NCBI RefSeq assembly: GCF_025056915.1
Contig: NZ_JANWVH010000003.1
Coordinates: 1-64,000, forward strand
Length of the DNA: 64,000 nt
Origin: Meiothermus sp.
GTDB lineage: Bacteria > Deinococcota > Deinococci > Deinococcales > Thermaceae
Direction of reading: 5' to 3'
In this document: one piece after another, positions 44,841 to 53,631 of the stretch
Layout: every line of letters begins with the position of its first letter
Position numbering within the stretch: position 1 is the first letter of the stretch
Position numbers and translations under genes: made by a program
The notes under the pieces: generated by a model
What the model saw: only the letters and a program-made list of their open reading frames with translations
Database searches by the model: none
Told to the model about the DNA's origin: nothing

Positions 44841-45941
44841 ATGCGACCGGCCTGGCTGGAAGTTAATTTCGATTCCCTGGCCCACAACTTCCATCTCTTG
44901 CGCAGAAGCGCAGGAAACGTGGCATTGATTGGGGTGGTCAAGGCCAACGCCTACGGCCACGGGGCGGTTGAGGTGGGCAAGGAGCTGCTGCGCCTGGGGG
45001 CCTGGGGGCTGGCCGTGGCCACTACCGAGGAAGCCCGCGAGCTTCGGAAGGCCGGCATTGTGGCCCGCATTTTGTTGATGGGGAGCCTGCACCCCCAGCA
45101 AGCCAGGGAAGTGCTCGAGCTCGACCTGATTCCTTCGATTTCGACCCTCGAGAGCGCCCAGGCCCTCAACGCGCTGGGCAAAAACGTGGCGGTGCACCTC
45201 GAGTTCGATACCGGCATGGGCCGGGTGGGTTTCCAGCCCGAGGAAGCACCCCTGGTCAAGGAACGCTTCGCCTGCTTCGAAAACCTGCTCATTCAGGGCA
45301 TCTACTCGCACTTTGCCGATGCCGAGGAGGATGAACCCTGGACCAGGGAACAAATCGGCCAGTTTCAGCGGGTGCAGCAGGTTTTTGGGCCAGGCTACTT
45401 TTACCACCTGTGCAACACCGCCGGAACCGTCAACTATGGTGAGTATGGCCTCAGTGCGGTGCGGCCCGGGATCGGCTTGTACGGCCTGCTGCCCAACCTG
45501 GGCCTGCGCCCCATTGCCCGCCTGCTGGCCAAACCCACCCAGGTCAAGGAACTTCCGCCGGGGCGCAGAATCGGCTACAGCGGCCTGTACACCACCCAGG
45601 GCCGCGAGTGGATTGCCACCCTGCCGGTGGGGTATGCCGATGGCATGCCCCGGCTGGTATTCAACCGGGCTACGGTTCGTTTTTACCCAGAGCGCGGAGC
45701 CCCCTGCATCTGTCCGGTGGTGGGGCGGGTCTCGATGGACCAGATTACGGTGAAGATTCCCGCGCCGGTGGGGCTCGATCAGGTGTTCGAAGTGGTCACC
45801 CCCGACTTTAGCCCCACCAGCAGCCTGTGGGGCTGGGCCGAGCTGACCGGCACCGTGAGCTACGAACCGGCGGTGCGGCTTTCGCCCCGGTTGCCCAGGG
45901 TCTATGTGCGCGATGGGGTTGAGGTCACGCGGGTAGAGTAG
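44841..45941 (+). CDS. alr: Alanine racemase
   Basis: This protein is 366 aa from the ATG at 44841; the track frame is longer at the 5' end. It is fold-type III PLP enzyme with the PLP Lys at K34 (GVVKANAYGHGA), barrel strand HLEFDTGMGRVGF, the catalytic Tyr region RIGYSGLYTT and VGRVSMDQITV. It supplies D-alanine for peptidoglycan. A TACACT box precedes the ATG by 7 nt. The gene follows repeat copy 4. Confidence 0.95.
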   Translation: MRPAWLEVNFDSLAHNFHLLRRSAGNVALIGVVKANAYGHGAVEVGKELLRLGAWGLAVATTEEARELRKAGIVARILLMGSLHPQQAREVLELDLIPSISTLESAQALNALGKNVAVHLEFDTGMGRVGFQPEEAPLVKERFACFENLLIQGIYSHFADAEEDEPWTREQIGQFQRVQQVFGPGYFYHLCNTAGTVNYGEYGLSAVRPGIGLYGLLPNLGLRPIARLLAKPTQVKELPPGRRIGYSGLYTTQGREWIATLPVGYADGMPRLVFNRATVRFYPERGAPCICPVVGRVSMDQITVKIPAPVGLDQVFEVVTPDFSPTSSLWGWAELTGTVSYEPAVRLSPRLPRVYVRDGVEVTRVE

Positions 45942-46013
45942 AGGTTTTTGAAGGGTTGAGCGAAACCACTTTTGCTTTTTGATACTGTGGGGAAAATCAG
46001 ATATGTGGTTGCG

Positions 46014-46334
46014 ATGAAAGCCATCAAGCTGTTTCAGGGGTATCTATGGCACCCCAAAGACCTGGCCTTCGACCCCCGCGAGGCCCTTCCCCGCCAGCTC
46101 GGGGCGGTGCATGTGCTCATAGACAAAGTGCGGGCCCCCATGACCTTCTTTGAGGATGGCACCCCCACCGAGACCCAGCAGTTCTACCAGGTGACGCTGC
46201 TGGTGCGAACCGAGCAGGAACCGGCCTCGCTGAAACCCCTGGCCGAGTCGGTGAGCCGGGAACTCGGGCCTTACCTCGAGGCCACCCCAAAGGAGGTAGG
46301 CTGGCAACTGCTGGAAGATTTGCGGCCCATCTGA
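46014..46334 (+). CDS. Small conserved-looking hypothetical protein
   Basis: This protein is 106 aa from the ATG at 46014 (the track start at 45972 is less likely). Features: MKAIKLFQGYLWHPKDLAFDP, VHVLIDKVRAPMTFFEDGTP and ETQQFYQVTLLVRTEQEPAS. No signal, no membrane segment, no domain I recognise. The weak TATGTG box is 6 nt upstream. It is a plausible real gene by codon use and frame, nothing more. Confidence 0.6.
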   Translation: MKAIKLFQGYLWHPKDLAFDPREALPRQLGAVHVLIDKVRAPMTFFEDGTPTETQQFYQVTLLVRTEQEPASLKPLAESVSRELGPYLEATPKEVGWQLLEDLRPI

Positions 46335-46684
46335 GGTTGGGTAGTTGGTGAAGCCAGTGCTTTCGCTGTTCCGCTCATCCGTCGTGCTGCGGAAAACTGA
46401 AGTTGAAGGTCGCAAGCCCTGCCAGCCGATAGCGGACGGTTTACAGTCGGTAGCCCAACGAGCGCAAGCAAGCCTTGACGGTTAACTGTGGCTTGCCCAC
46501 TCGAAAAGCCCTTTGTGAGCTTAAGAAGCATTGCAGATTCACCCAACCCTGATTGAGGCAGTAGTTTCAAGATTTCCTGTCCCGATGAACGAAATCTGGC
46601 CAAAAAGCTCAAAGTTGGCTTAAGGTCTCCTCATGCAACAAGGGGGGGCCGCCCTCTTAGACTATCGGGGCGGGTGTTTGAGCA
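46335..46684. other. 350-bp non-coding gap
   Basis: No gene, no copy of the main repeat, no clear terminator. A TAGACT tract near 46660 is about 20 nt before the next ATG and may be its -10. Confidence 0.45.
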
Positions 46685-48100
46685 ATGAACAAAAACTTTA
46701 GCCGAGTTTTCCTGGCCCTGGGCTTTGCCGTACTCCTGACGGCTTGTAGCAGCCTCGAGGCCCCAGTCCCCACCCCGCCCACCCCAACCCCTACCCCAAC
46801 ACCCCCCCCTTCGCCCGCCCCCACCCCAACCCCGCCTGCAGGCAAGACCATTACCTATCAGTCCAGCAACGAAAACTTCCTCAATCCCGAGCGTGGCTTT
46901 TATGTCAGCATTCCCCTCACCGAGGAGACCAACCTGAGCTGGGTCAAGCCCCAACACCAGGTGACGGTGGTGCACTCGTATGTGCGGCTCGATGCCTACC
47001 GCACCTCACCGGTGCCCCAAACCTATATTGCGCAGGTGACGCGGGGTCTCGAGGCGGCCCGGCGGGCTGGGCTCAAGGTGGTGCTCCGCTTTGCCTACAA
47101 CTTCGGCTTCGAGGCCGATGCGCCCCTGGACTGGGTGCTGCGCCATATCGAGCAGTTCCAGCCCGTGTTGCGCGACTACAAGGACGTCATCCTGGTGCTT
47201 CAGGCCGGCTTTATTGGGGCCTGGGGCGAGTGGCATGCGTCCACCAACGGCCTGACCTCGCTGGCCAACAAGCGAACCATTCTCAACGCACTGCTGGCCG
47301 CGACGCCCACCGACCGCATGGTGCAGTTGCGCTACCCCGGCGATCTGCTGGCCCTTTACCCTACACCGGTGGATAGCAGTACCGCCTACAGCGGGAGCAA
47401 CCAGGCCCGCGTGGGCCACCACAACGACTGCTTTTTGTCGGGCCCCGACGACACCGGCACCTACAACCCCATCAGCCAGAAAAGCGCCATGCAAAGCTAT
47501 CTGGATCGCATGACCGAGTTTACCGCGGTGGGTGGGGAAACCTGCCAGGTCAATCCCTCGCAGCACCGCACCGACTGCTCCACGGCCCTGGCCGAGATGC
47601 GTCGCTTCCGCTGGAGCTACCTCAACCTGACCTTCTACCGCCCCGCCATAGACCGCTGGCGGGCCGAGGGCTGCTTCGACGAGATTGCCCGACGCTTGGG
47701 CTACCGCTTCCGCCTGGTGCGGGCCGTGGTTCCCGAGCAGGTGAGCCGCAGTGGGCGCTTGCAGATGAGCCTCGAGATTGCCAACGAGGGCTTCGCCACC
47801 CCCTTCAACCCCCGCCCGGTGCAGCTGGTGTTGCGGGCCCGGGGTACCCAGACCGTCTATACGGTGGCGGTGGACAGCGATCCCCGCCGCTGGACGGCTG
47901 GGCAGACCACCACCGTCACAGTGGATGCGGCCCTGCCCGCCAACCTGCCTGCCGGGGACTACGACCTGCTGCTGCACCTGCCCGATGCTGTGAGCGGACT
48001 CTCGAGCCGCCCCGAGTATGCCATCCGGCTGGCCAACCAGAACACCTGGGAAGCCAGCACCGGCTACAACAACCTGCAAACCATCCTGAGAGTTGAATAG
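46685..48100 (+). CDS. Lipoprotein with DUF4874/DUF4832 domains
   Basis: This 471-aa protein has signal MNKNFSRVFLALGFAVLLTAC with lipobox LTAC, then a Pro/Thr linker (PTPPTPTPTPTPPPSPAPTP), then a globular part: NFLNPERGFYVSIPL, VLQAGFIGAWGEWHAS and RWSYLNLTFYRPAIDRW, as in DUF4874, followed by the DUF4832 beta-domain (EIANEGFATPFNPRPVQLVL) near the end. These families occur in secreted glycan-active proteins; a catalytic role is not established. Repeat copy 5 lies downstream. Confidence 0.85.
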   Translation: MNKNFSRVFLALGFAVLLTACSSLEAPVPTPPTPTPTPTPPPSPAPTPTPPAGKTITYQSSNENFLNPERGFYVSIPLTEETNLSWVKPQHQVTVVHSYVRLDAYRTSPVPQTYIAQVTRGLEAARRAGLKVVLRFAYNFGFEADAPLDWVLRHIEQFQPVLRDYKDVILVLQAGFIGAWGEWHASTNGLTSLANKRTILNALLAATPTDRMVQLRYPGDLLALYPTPVDSSTAYSGSNQARVGHHNDCFLSGPDDTGTYNPISQKSAMQSYLDRMTEFTAVGGETCQVNPSQHRTDCSTALAEMRRFRWSYLNLTFYRPAIDRWRAEGCFDEIARRLGYRFRLVRAVVPEQVSRSGRLQMSLEIANEGFATPFNPRPVQLVLRARGTQTVYTVAVDSDPRRWTAGQTTTVTVDAALPANLPAGDYDLLLHLPDAVSGLSSRPEYAIRLANQNTWEASTGYNNLQTILRVE

Positions 48101-48367
48101 GGATATCGAGAATTCCGGAACCTTCCAGGCGCACATTGGCACGGGTGCCCTGGTCTGAAAGAAAAGCACCGTTTCCGGCTTTGCCTGTGACCCAAGCGAG
48201 CCTGCTGCCCTCAGGCAGCGCCGAGCGTGCCGTTCGGATTGCGGCAGCATGGGCTTGACCCTGGCTTTTGTGGTTGTGCATGGGGATGAGGTCTTCGGCC
48301 TTGTGGGCTGCCCGAAAGAGGTGGCCTGGCAGACCCGCCACCATCCCCGGCGGGCCGCAGCATGAGC
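48101..48367. other. Non-coding gap after the lipoprotein gene
   Basis: Between the lipoprotein stop and repeat copy 5 I see no gene. Long frames on either strand here are not supported by any motif. Confidence 0.4.
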
Positions 48368-48557
48368 TATCGCGACAGACGTGGCCGCCCACGAAAACGA
48401 GAAGGGACAAAGAGACACGCCTCACCGAGGTGAGGCACGCTTGTCTGCGTTGCGTCTGGCCCGAGACGCATGTTTTCGAGTTTCCAGGCGGCCACTGTTC
48501 GGTTCAGAACCAGGCTTTCTCGAACTCGAATGGCTCCTAATATGTGAAGAGCGCTCT
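48368..48557 (-). repeat. Dispersed hairpin repeat, copy 5 (nearly full length)
   Basis: Orientation is opposite to copy 2. The left terminus is eroded (ATCGCGACAGACGTGG) while the right one is intact (ATATGTGAAGAGCGCTCT). Both internal hairpins are kept, and the small stem reads GGTTC-A-GAACC on the plus strand. It ends 5 bp before the stop codon of the convergent PRTase gene. Confidence 0.85.
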
Positions 48558-48562
48558 AAATT

Positions 48563-49099
48563 TCAGGCTGTTTGCAGGATGGGAATCTCGGATAAAGCCG
48601 TGAGGGGGAGCTTGCTGGTGCCCTGGTGGAAGGCTGCCAGGCGGGCGACCACGTTGGCCCCCGCTTTTTTGGCCACTTTTTCCAGGGCCATCATGGTTCC
48701 CCCGGACGAGACCACATCAAAGATCAGGGCTACGTTGTGCCCCAGCAGCTTTTCAGCCATGCGGCTATCCAGCCAGAGGGTCTCGGTCACGCCCAGCGTC
48801 AGCGATTCCACCTCCTGGATGATGGGGTCTTGCATGTAGGGTCGGCGTTTGCGACGCACCACCACGTAAGGTTTGCCAGAGATGGCGCTCATGGCATGGG
48901 CCAGCACAATGGGGGAGGTCTCGAGGGTCAGCAGGGTATCGGTCTCGGGGGGCAGGTGCTTGACCAGGGCCTCCGCCGCAGCCTGCACCAGCTCCACATC
49001 GCCCATAATCTCGACCAGGGGGATATGCACGCCGGGCAGGGTCTCGACCACCGGTACGTGACGGGTTATTTTTCCAATCGTGATGGGATAGGTTTCCAT
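48563..49099 (-). CDS. Phosphoribosyltransferase paralogue with degenerate PRPP loop
   Basis: This 178-aa type I PRTase fold (adenine-PRTase-like; COG0503) has RBS AAGGAG. Its PRPP loop at residues 126-135 reads IFDVVSSGGT, where the second paralogue 160 bp upstream has [11 protein letters not shown]. The first of the two conserved Asp residues is Phe here, and the Thr-Gly of the phosphate loop is altered. It shares YPITIGKITRHVPVV and KPYVVVRRKRRPYM with the paralogue. It may be inactive, use another ligand, or act as a regulator; the function is not known. Confidence 0.8.
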   Translation of the reverse strand: METYPITIGKITRHVPVVETLPGVHIPLVEIMGDVELVQAAAEALVKHLPPETDTLLTLETSPIVLAHAMSAISGKPYVVVRRKRRPYMQDPIIQEVESLTLGVTETLWLDSRMAEKLLGHNVALIFDVVSSGGTMMALEKVAKKAGANVVARLAAFHQGTSKLPLTALSEIPILQTA

Positions 49100-49258
49100 A
49101 GGTTTGCGCTCCTTGTTACACCAAGGCCATAGCTTATTCGAACACCATGAGTATACGTGTGAATGGGCTTGTACAGGGGTTATCCGACCCTCTTGCGCTT
49201 CCGCCAGACCTCAGCTGGCCGGAAGGGAAGCCAGCCCTGGTATCTCGGTTCCAGCCAA

Positions 49259-49795
49259 TCAGTCAGGTTTGAACAGGGGCAGGTGCCCCAGTGCAATCAC
49301 ATCGTCTCGAGGGGAACCCTCGGTGAATACCGCCATCACCGCCCCCACCACCCCGCCCACGTCGGTGATGAGGTCGGACAGGCCCTTCAGGGTGCTACCC
49401 GTCGAAACCACGTCGTCTACAATGGCGACCTTCTTGCCTTTGAGCAGCGGGACGTCGGTGCCGTCCAGTACCAAAAGCTGCGGCTTCCCGGTGGTGATGG
49501 AGATGACCGTGCGGGAAACAGGGTTAATCATGTAGGGTTTCTCGGTCTTGCGGGCGACCACGTAGGGCCTGCCGGTCAAGCGTGAGAGCGCATGGGCCAG
49601 CGGCACCGCCTTGACCTCGGGCGTGACCAGGGTGTCAATATCGGCGGGCATGCGCTGGGCCAGGGCGGCTGCGGCCTCTTCGACCACCTCGGTATCGCCC
49701 AGCATATTGAAGAGGGCCACCGAGACCTCCGGGCCCACCTGAACCACCGGCAGCTCCCGATGAACGCCGGCAATCTTCACGGGATATGTTCTCAC
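49259..49795 (-). CDS. Adenine-type phosphoribosyltransferase family protein
   Basis: This 178-aa protein starts at GTG (TAAACT 7 nt upstream). PRPP motif [13 protein letters not shown] (residues about 125-137) is canonical. The N-terminal hood region ([15 protein letters not shown]) resembles the neighbour's. The base specificity is not known. It is equal in length to the downstream paralogue on the same strand, so a recent duplication is likely. It could salvage a purine base with PRPP. Confidence 0.85.
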   Translation of the reverse strand: MRTYPVKIAGVHRELPVVQVGPEVSVALFNMLGDTEVVEEAAAALAQRMPADIDTLVTPEVKAVPLAHALSRLTGRPYVVARKTEKPYMINPVSRTVISITTGKPQLLVLDGTDVPLLKGKKVAIVDDVVSTGSTLKGLSDLITDVGGVVGAVMAVFTEGSPRDDVIALGHLPLFKPD

Positions 49796-49802
49796 GCCCC
49801 CT

Positions 49803-49808
49803 AGTTTA
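49803..49808 (-). promoter_or_regulatory. -10 box of the PRTase gene (leaderless)
   Basis: TAAACT on the minus strand ends 7 nt before the GTG start. Confidence 0.45.
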
Positions 49809-49865
49809 TCGGGTTCGGGGCCCTGCGGACAGGGGAACTTTCAGGCCGACCTCAGCCAGGCCGCG

Positions 49866-49871
49866 TATACT
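49866..49871 (+). promoter_or_regulatory. -10 box of the DUF151 gene (leaderless)
   Basis: TATACT ends 6 nt before the ATG at 49878. Confidence 0.6.
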
Positions 49872-49877
49872 CAGGGC

Positions 49878-50309
49878 ATGGTGCCTGCTCGCATCGAAGG
49901 CATGGGGGTTGACCCCGGCAACGGCAACCTGATTGTAATGCTCAGGGCCGAAAACAACCTGTTTTTACCGGTGGTCATCGGGGCCTTGGAGACGCAGAAC
50001 ATCATGATTCACCTCTCCGGTGAAAAGCCCCCCCGACCTCTGGGGCCCGACCTTTTCTACAACACCCTGGAACTGCTCGGTGTGAAGGTGCTGCGCCTGG
50101 AAATTGTCGAGCTCAAAGAGGGCACCTTCTACGGGCGGCTGGTGCTGGAACAACGCGGTCTGGAGTACGAGATTGACTGCCGCCCCTCCGACGGCATGGC
50201 CCTGGCGATCCGGGCCAATGCCCCCATTCTGATTGCCGAGGATGTGCTCAAGGTGGCCGGCGTCAGCGAGGCGCAGATCAACCGGCAGGGCGGAACTCCC
50301 AAAGCCTAG
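49878..50309 (+). CDS. Bifunctional nuclease family protein (DUF151)
   Basis: This 143-aa protein has the DUF151 core: LPVVIGALETQNIMIHL, RPLGPDLFYNTLELLGVKV and YEIDCRPSDGMALAIRANAPI. Members have been reported as nucleases or stress-linked proteins; the activity here is inferred. A TATACT box ends 6 nt before the ATG. It is followed 14 bp later by the phosphoesterase gene, so the two form an operon. Confidence 0.92.
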   Translation: MVPARIEGMGVDPGNGNLIVMLRAENNLFLPVVIGALETQNIMIHLSGEKPPRPLGPDLFYNTLELLGVKVLRLEIVELKEGTFYGRLVLEQRGLEYEIDCRPSDGMALAIRANAPILIAEDVLKVAGVSEAQINRQGGTPKA

Positions 50310-50323
50310 CGCCCGGAGGCCAG

Positions 50324-51088
50324 ATGCGCAAACTTCTTGGGTGGCTGGTTTTTGGCCTTTGCCTGAGCGCCGCTGCCCAGCGGGTAGCGGTCATTGGCGA
50401 CTGGGGTGCGGAAAGCCCGCACCGGCCCCTGGTGGCTGCGGCCCTGCGCGAACAACATCAGCAGAGCGCGCTGGACGCTTTGCTTACGGTGGGCGATAAC
50501 TTTTACCCGCGGGGGGAGCCCATCCTGAAATATCTCCAGGACTTACCCCCGGTTCGCATCTTCCCGGCTTTTGGCAACCACGACGCACCGGCCCTGCAGA
50601 AGCAGCTCGAGCTTTTCAAGGTCAAGCAACCTTACTACACCGTCCGGCTGGGGAGCGTTGAAGTGTTTGTGCTGTACTCAGAGGACTTCGGCCTGGCCCA
50701 GCGGCGCTGGCTCGAGGCTGCCCTGAAAGCCTCCGGGGCACCCTGGAAGATTGTTGCGCTGCACCGTCCCCTCTATTCCTCCGGGCCGCATGGGGGTGCC
50801 CGCAGCCTGCGACAGGCCCTCGAGCCCCTTTTCACCCGGTACCGCGTATCGCTGGTGCTATCCGGCCACGAGCATAGCTACGAGCGGCTCGAGGCCCGGG
50901 GCATCGTCCATATTGTCACGGGCGGTGGCGGTGCCTGGTTGCGCGGGTTTGTCAGCGTGCGACCAGAGAGCAAAGTACGGCTCAAAAGCCCCCACTTCCT
51001 CATCCTGGAAGCCAGCGCAGAACGGCTGAGGGTGGTGGCCTACAACGAAAAAAACACCGTGATTGACCAGGTGCAGCTCGGGCAATAG
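50324..51088 (+). CDS. Exported metallophosphoesterase (purple-acid-phosphatase-like)
   Basis: This 254-aa protein has RBS CCGGAGG. Signal MRKLLGWLVFGLCLSAAA. Metal-binding motifs are D26 (VIGDWG), D58/N59 (VGDNFYP), N85-H86-D87 (FGNHD) and SGHEHSYER. This is the calcineurin-like dinuclear fold of purple acid phosphatases. It hydrolyses phosphomonoesters outside the cytoplasm. It shares an operon with the DUF151 gene. Confidence 0.92.
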   Translation: MRKLLGWLVFGLCLSAAAQRVAVIGDWGAESPHRPLVAAALREQHQQSALDALLTVGDNFYPRGEPILKYLQDLPPVRIFPAFGNHDAPALQKQLELFKVKQPYYTVRLGSVEVFVLYSEDFGLAQRRWLEAALKASGAPWKIVALHRPLYSSGPHGGARSLRQALEPLFTRYRVSLVLSGHEHSYERLEARGIVHIVTGGGGAWLRGFVSVRPESKVRLKSPHFLILEASAERLRVVAYNEKNTVIDQVQLGQ

Positions 51089-51228
51089 AACGACCGGGCG
51101 CAGGTCTCAACCCGGCGATTGCTTTAGGGGGTGTTCGGTTTGCGCCCCTGAAGAGACCGCCGAATTCTTCAATTGCAGGCGGTCAAATGGGCTTTATCCG
51201 CACGGGTGTCGTGTTTGGCTAAACAAAC

Positions 51229-51256
51229 AGGGCGCTACTTCCACGAGTAGCGCCCT
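51229..51256 (-). terminator. Terminator of tRNA-Ile
   Basis: AGGGCGCTACT/AGTAGCGCCCT is a perfect 11-bp stem followed on the minus strand by TGTTTGTTT. It lies just past the tRNA 3' end. Confidence 0.85.
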
Positions 51257-51261
51257 GGACT

Positions 51262-51338
51262 TGGTGGGCGATCCGGGACTCGAACCCGGGACCTCACGCT
51301 TATCAGGCGTGTGCTCTAACCAGCTGAGCTAACCGCCC
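51262..51338 (-). tRNA. tRNA-Ile(GAT)
   Basis: The minus strand gives a 77-nt cloverleaf: acceptor GGGCGGT/ATCGCCC, D-arm TAGCTCAGCTGGTTAGAGC, anticodon stem-loop ACGCCTGATAAGCGT (anticodon GAT), T-arm GGGTTCGAGTCCC, discriminator A and encoded CCA. Confidence 0.97.
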
Positions 51339-51391
51339 CCGCAGCGAGTAATGAGTATAGCGGTGGCCTGGCGGGAGGTCAAGCCAACGTG

Positions 51392-51420
51392 TTGACGATT
51401 CGGCCCCGGGTCGCTAGACT
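51392..51420 (+). promoter_or_regulatory. tRNA-Pro promoter
   Basis: TTGACG, a 17-bp spacer and TAGACT are close to the sigma-70 consensus and lie about 40 bp before the tRNA. It is among the best promoters in the window. Confidence 0.65.
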
Positions 51421-51460
51421 TGACTGTGCGCCTGCGGCCCTGGCCCAGGTTCCACAGTTT

Positions 51461-51537
51461 CGAGGCGTAGCGCAGCCTGGTAGCGCACACCTTTGGGGTG
51501 GGTGTGGTCGGAGGTTCAAATCCTCTCGCCTCGACCA
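51461..51537 (+). tRNA. tRNA-Pro(GGG)
   Basis: A 77-nt cloverleaf: acceptor CGAGGCG/CGCCTCG, D-arm with GCGC/GCGC, anticodon stem CACCT/GGGTG around loop TTGGGGT (anticodon GGG), T-arm GGAGGTTCAAATCCTCT, discriminator A and encoded CCA. Confidence 0.95.
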
Positions 51538-51546
51538 GAATCAGCG

Positions 51547-51592
51547 CCGTTCGGGAAAGACTCCAAACCGAGTCCAACCCGAACGGTTTTTT
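51547..51592 (+). terminator. tRNA-Pro terminator
   Basis: CCGTTCGGG pairs with CCCGAACGG across a loop containing a secondary stem, followed by TTTTTT. Confidence 0.8.
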
Positions 51593-51747
51593 GACCAGTA
51601 GCGTAGCGCCTTCAATCCCACCTGCCCAGTACATCAAGATAGAAGGCCTGCCAGACCAGCTCCTCACGTGCCAAAGCAGTTCGGGGGAAGTTTCGCAGTA
51701 ATGCCCCGGTAACAGCCCTACCCTACCCTGATCTAAAGGAGGGCCCT

Positions 51748-52194
51748 ATGACCACGCAGCTTGGGCGTTGGGAGCACTTTGATCACCAGGCCGACGTGGG
51801 GGTGCGGGGTATCGGCCCGACGCTGGATGCTGCCTTTGAACAGGTCGCCCTGGCCCTCACTGCTGTGGTCACCGACCCCGCCCGGGTGCGGCCCATCCAG
51901 GCGGTGGAGATCGAGTGCGAGGCCAGCCGGGTCTCGCTCCTGCTGGTGAACTGGCTCAACCGGCTCGTTTACGAGATGGCCACCCGCCATATGCTTTTTG
52001 GCCGTTTTGAGGTACATGTGAGCCCACCCGACCTGGGGGGTACGCTGAGCCTGTACGCGCGGGCCTGGGGGGAGCCTGTGGACCCCGAGCGGCACCAGCC
52101 CGCGGTGGAGGTGAAGGGGGCCACCTACAGCGAACTCGAGGTCGCCAAGAACCCGGCGGGCCACTGGGTGGTGCAGTGTGTGGTGGACGTTTGA
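51748..52194 (+). CDS. Archease, activator of RtcB
   Basis: This 148-aa protein has a strong AAAGGAGG. Archease fold: DHQADVGVRGIG with the metal-binding Asp, LLVNWLNRLVYEM and VEVKGATYSELEV. Archease speeds guanylation of RtcB and widens its nucleotide use. The rtcB gene starts 9 bp downstream, so they form an operon. Confidence 0.94.
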   Translation: MTTQLGRWEHFDHQADVGVRGIGPTLDAAFEQVALALTAVVTDPARVRPIQAVEIECEASRVSLLLVNWLNRLVYEMATRHMLFGRFEVHVSPPDLGGTLSLYARAWGEPVDPERHQPAVEVKGATYSELEVAKNPAGHWVVQCVVDV

Positions 52195-52203
52195 GGAGGG
52201 GGT

Positions 52204-53631
52204 ATGGACACAACCCGTCTCATGCAAAAAAGCGAGTTTGAGTGGTGGCTCGAGGCCACCCCGCCCATGCGCGTACCGGGCATTTTATACGCCAGCGAAG
52301 CCCTGCTGCGGGAGATGGACGACAAGGTGCTGGAGCAGATGGCCAACGTGGCCAGCCTGCCGGGGATTGTGCAGGCTGTGTATGCCATGCCGGATGCCCA
52401 CTGGGGGTACGGCTTTCCCATTGGGGGCGTGGCCGCCTTCCGGGAGGACGACGGCGTGGTCTCGGCAGGGGGGGTGGGGTTCGACATCTCCTGTGGGGTG
52501 CGGACCCTGCACACTGGCCTGACCGTAGAGGACCTTGCGCCGCTCAAGGCAGACCTGGCCCAGGGCCTCTTTCGCCATGTGCCGGCAGGGGTGGGCAGCG
52601 TGGGCAAGATTCATCTGGAGCCGGATGAACTCGATGCCATGCTGCAAGGCGGGGCCGAGTGGGCGGTGAAGCGGGGCTATGGAAGGCGCGAAGACCTCGA
52701 GCGCATCGAGGAGCATGGCCGCATGGAAGGGGCCCGGCCCGAGATGGTCTCCGAGCAGGCCAAGCGGCGGCAGGCCGACGAGATGGGCACCCTGGGCTCG
52801 GGCAACCACTACCTCGAGGTGCAACAGGTCACCGAGGTGTATGACCCAAGCGTGGCCGATGCCTTTGGGGTGGCGGTGGGCGATGTGCTGGTGAGCATCC
52901 ACAGCGGTTCGAGGGGGCTGGGCCACCAGGTCGCCACCGACTACGGCAGGCGCATGATTGAGGCCGCCCACCGGTACGGCCTGGAGCTGGCCGACCTTGA
53001 GCTGGCCTGTGCCCCCATCCAGTCCGAGGAGGGCCAGGCCTACCTGGGGGCCATGCGGGCCGCCATCAACTGCGCTCTGGCCAACCGGCAGATTCTGACC
53101 CACCTGGCCCGCGAGGCCTTCGCCTACCTGCTGCCCAGGGCCGACTTGCGCCTGATTTACGATGTTTCGCACAACACCGCCAAGCTCGAGACCCACCTCG
53201 TGAACGGGCAGCCCCAGCGGCTCTACGTTCACCGCAAGGGCGCCACCCGCGCCCTGGGCCCCGGCCACCCCGACCTTCCCGATGCTTTCAGGGCGGTGGG
53301 CCAGCCGGTCTTGATTGGGGGCACCATGGGCACCGCCTCGTACATCCTGGTGGGCACCCCCGAGAGCGAGGCCCGCTCCTTCAGCTCCTCCTGCCACGGG
53401 GCCGGGCGGGCCATGAGCCGCCACCAGGCCCTCAAGCAGTGGCGGGGGCGCGAGCTGGTCAAGCAACTCGGCGAACGCGGGGTAATCGTGCGGAGCCCCT
53501 CCCCCAGGGGCGTGGCCGAGGAAGCCCCCGGCGCCTACAAGGACGTGACCGCCGTGGTGGACGCCGCTCACGCCGCCGGGCTCTCGCGCAAGGTAGCCCG
53601 GCTCGAGCCCCTCATCTGCATCAAGGGTTAA
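52204..53631 (+). CDS. rtcB: RNA ligase RtcB (3'-phosphate/5'-OH RNA ligase)
   Basis: This 475-aa protein has GGAGGGG before the ATG. Metal-site Cys in GFDISCGVRTLH, Asn/His in GSGNHYLEV, HSGSRGLGHQV and HNTAKLETH, and the guanylated His in SSCHGAGRAMSR. It joins 2',3'-cyclic-phosphate (or 3'-P) and 5'-OH RNA ends with GTP and Mn2+, in RNA repair. Archease is co-transcribed. No RtcA or RtcR is nearby. Its stop overlaps the convergent DUF305 stop by 4 bp. Confidence 0.96.
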   Translation: MDTTRLMQKSEFEWWLEATPPMRVPGILYASEALLREMDDKVLEQMANVASLPGIVQAVYAMPDAHWGYGFPIGGVAAFREDDGVVSAGGVGFDISCGVRTLHTGLTVEDLAPLKADLAQGLFRHVPAGVGSVGKIHLEPDELDAMLQGGAEWAVKRGYGRREDLERIEEHGRMEGARPEMVSEQAKRRQADEMGTLGSGNHYLEVQQVTEVYDPSVADAFGVAVGDVLVSIHSGSRGLGHQVATDYGRRMIEAAHRYGLELADLELACAPIQSEEGQAYLGAMRAAINCALANRQILTHLAREAFAYLLPRADLRLIYDVSHNTAKLETHLVNGQPQRLYVHRKGATRALGPGHPDLPDAFRAVGQPVLIGGTMGTASYILVGTPESEARSFSSSCHGAGRAMSRHQALKQWRGRELVKQLGERGVIVRSPSPRGVAEEAPGAYKDVTAVVDAAHAAGLSRKVARLEPLICIKG

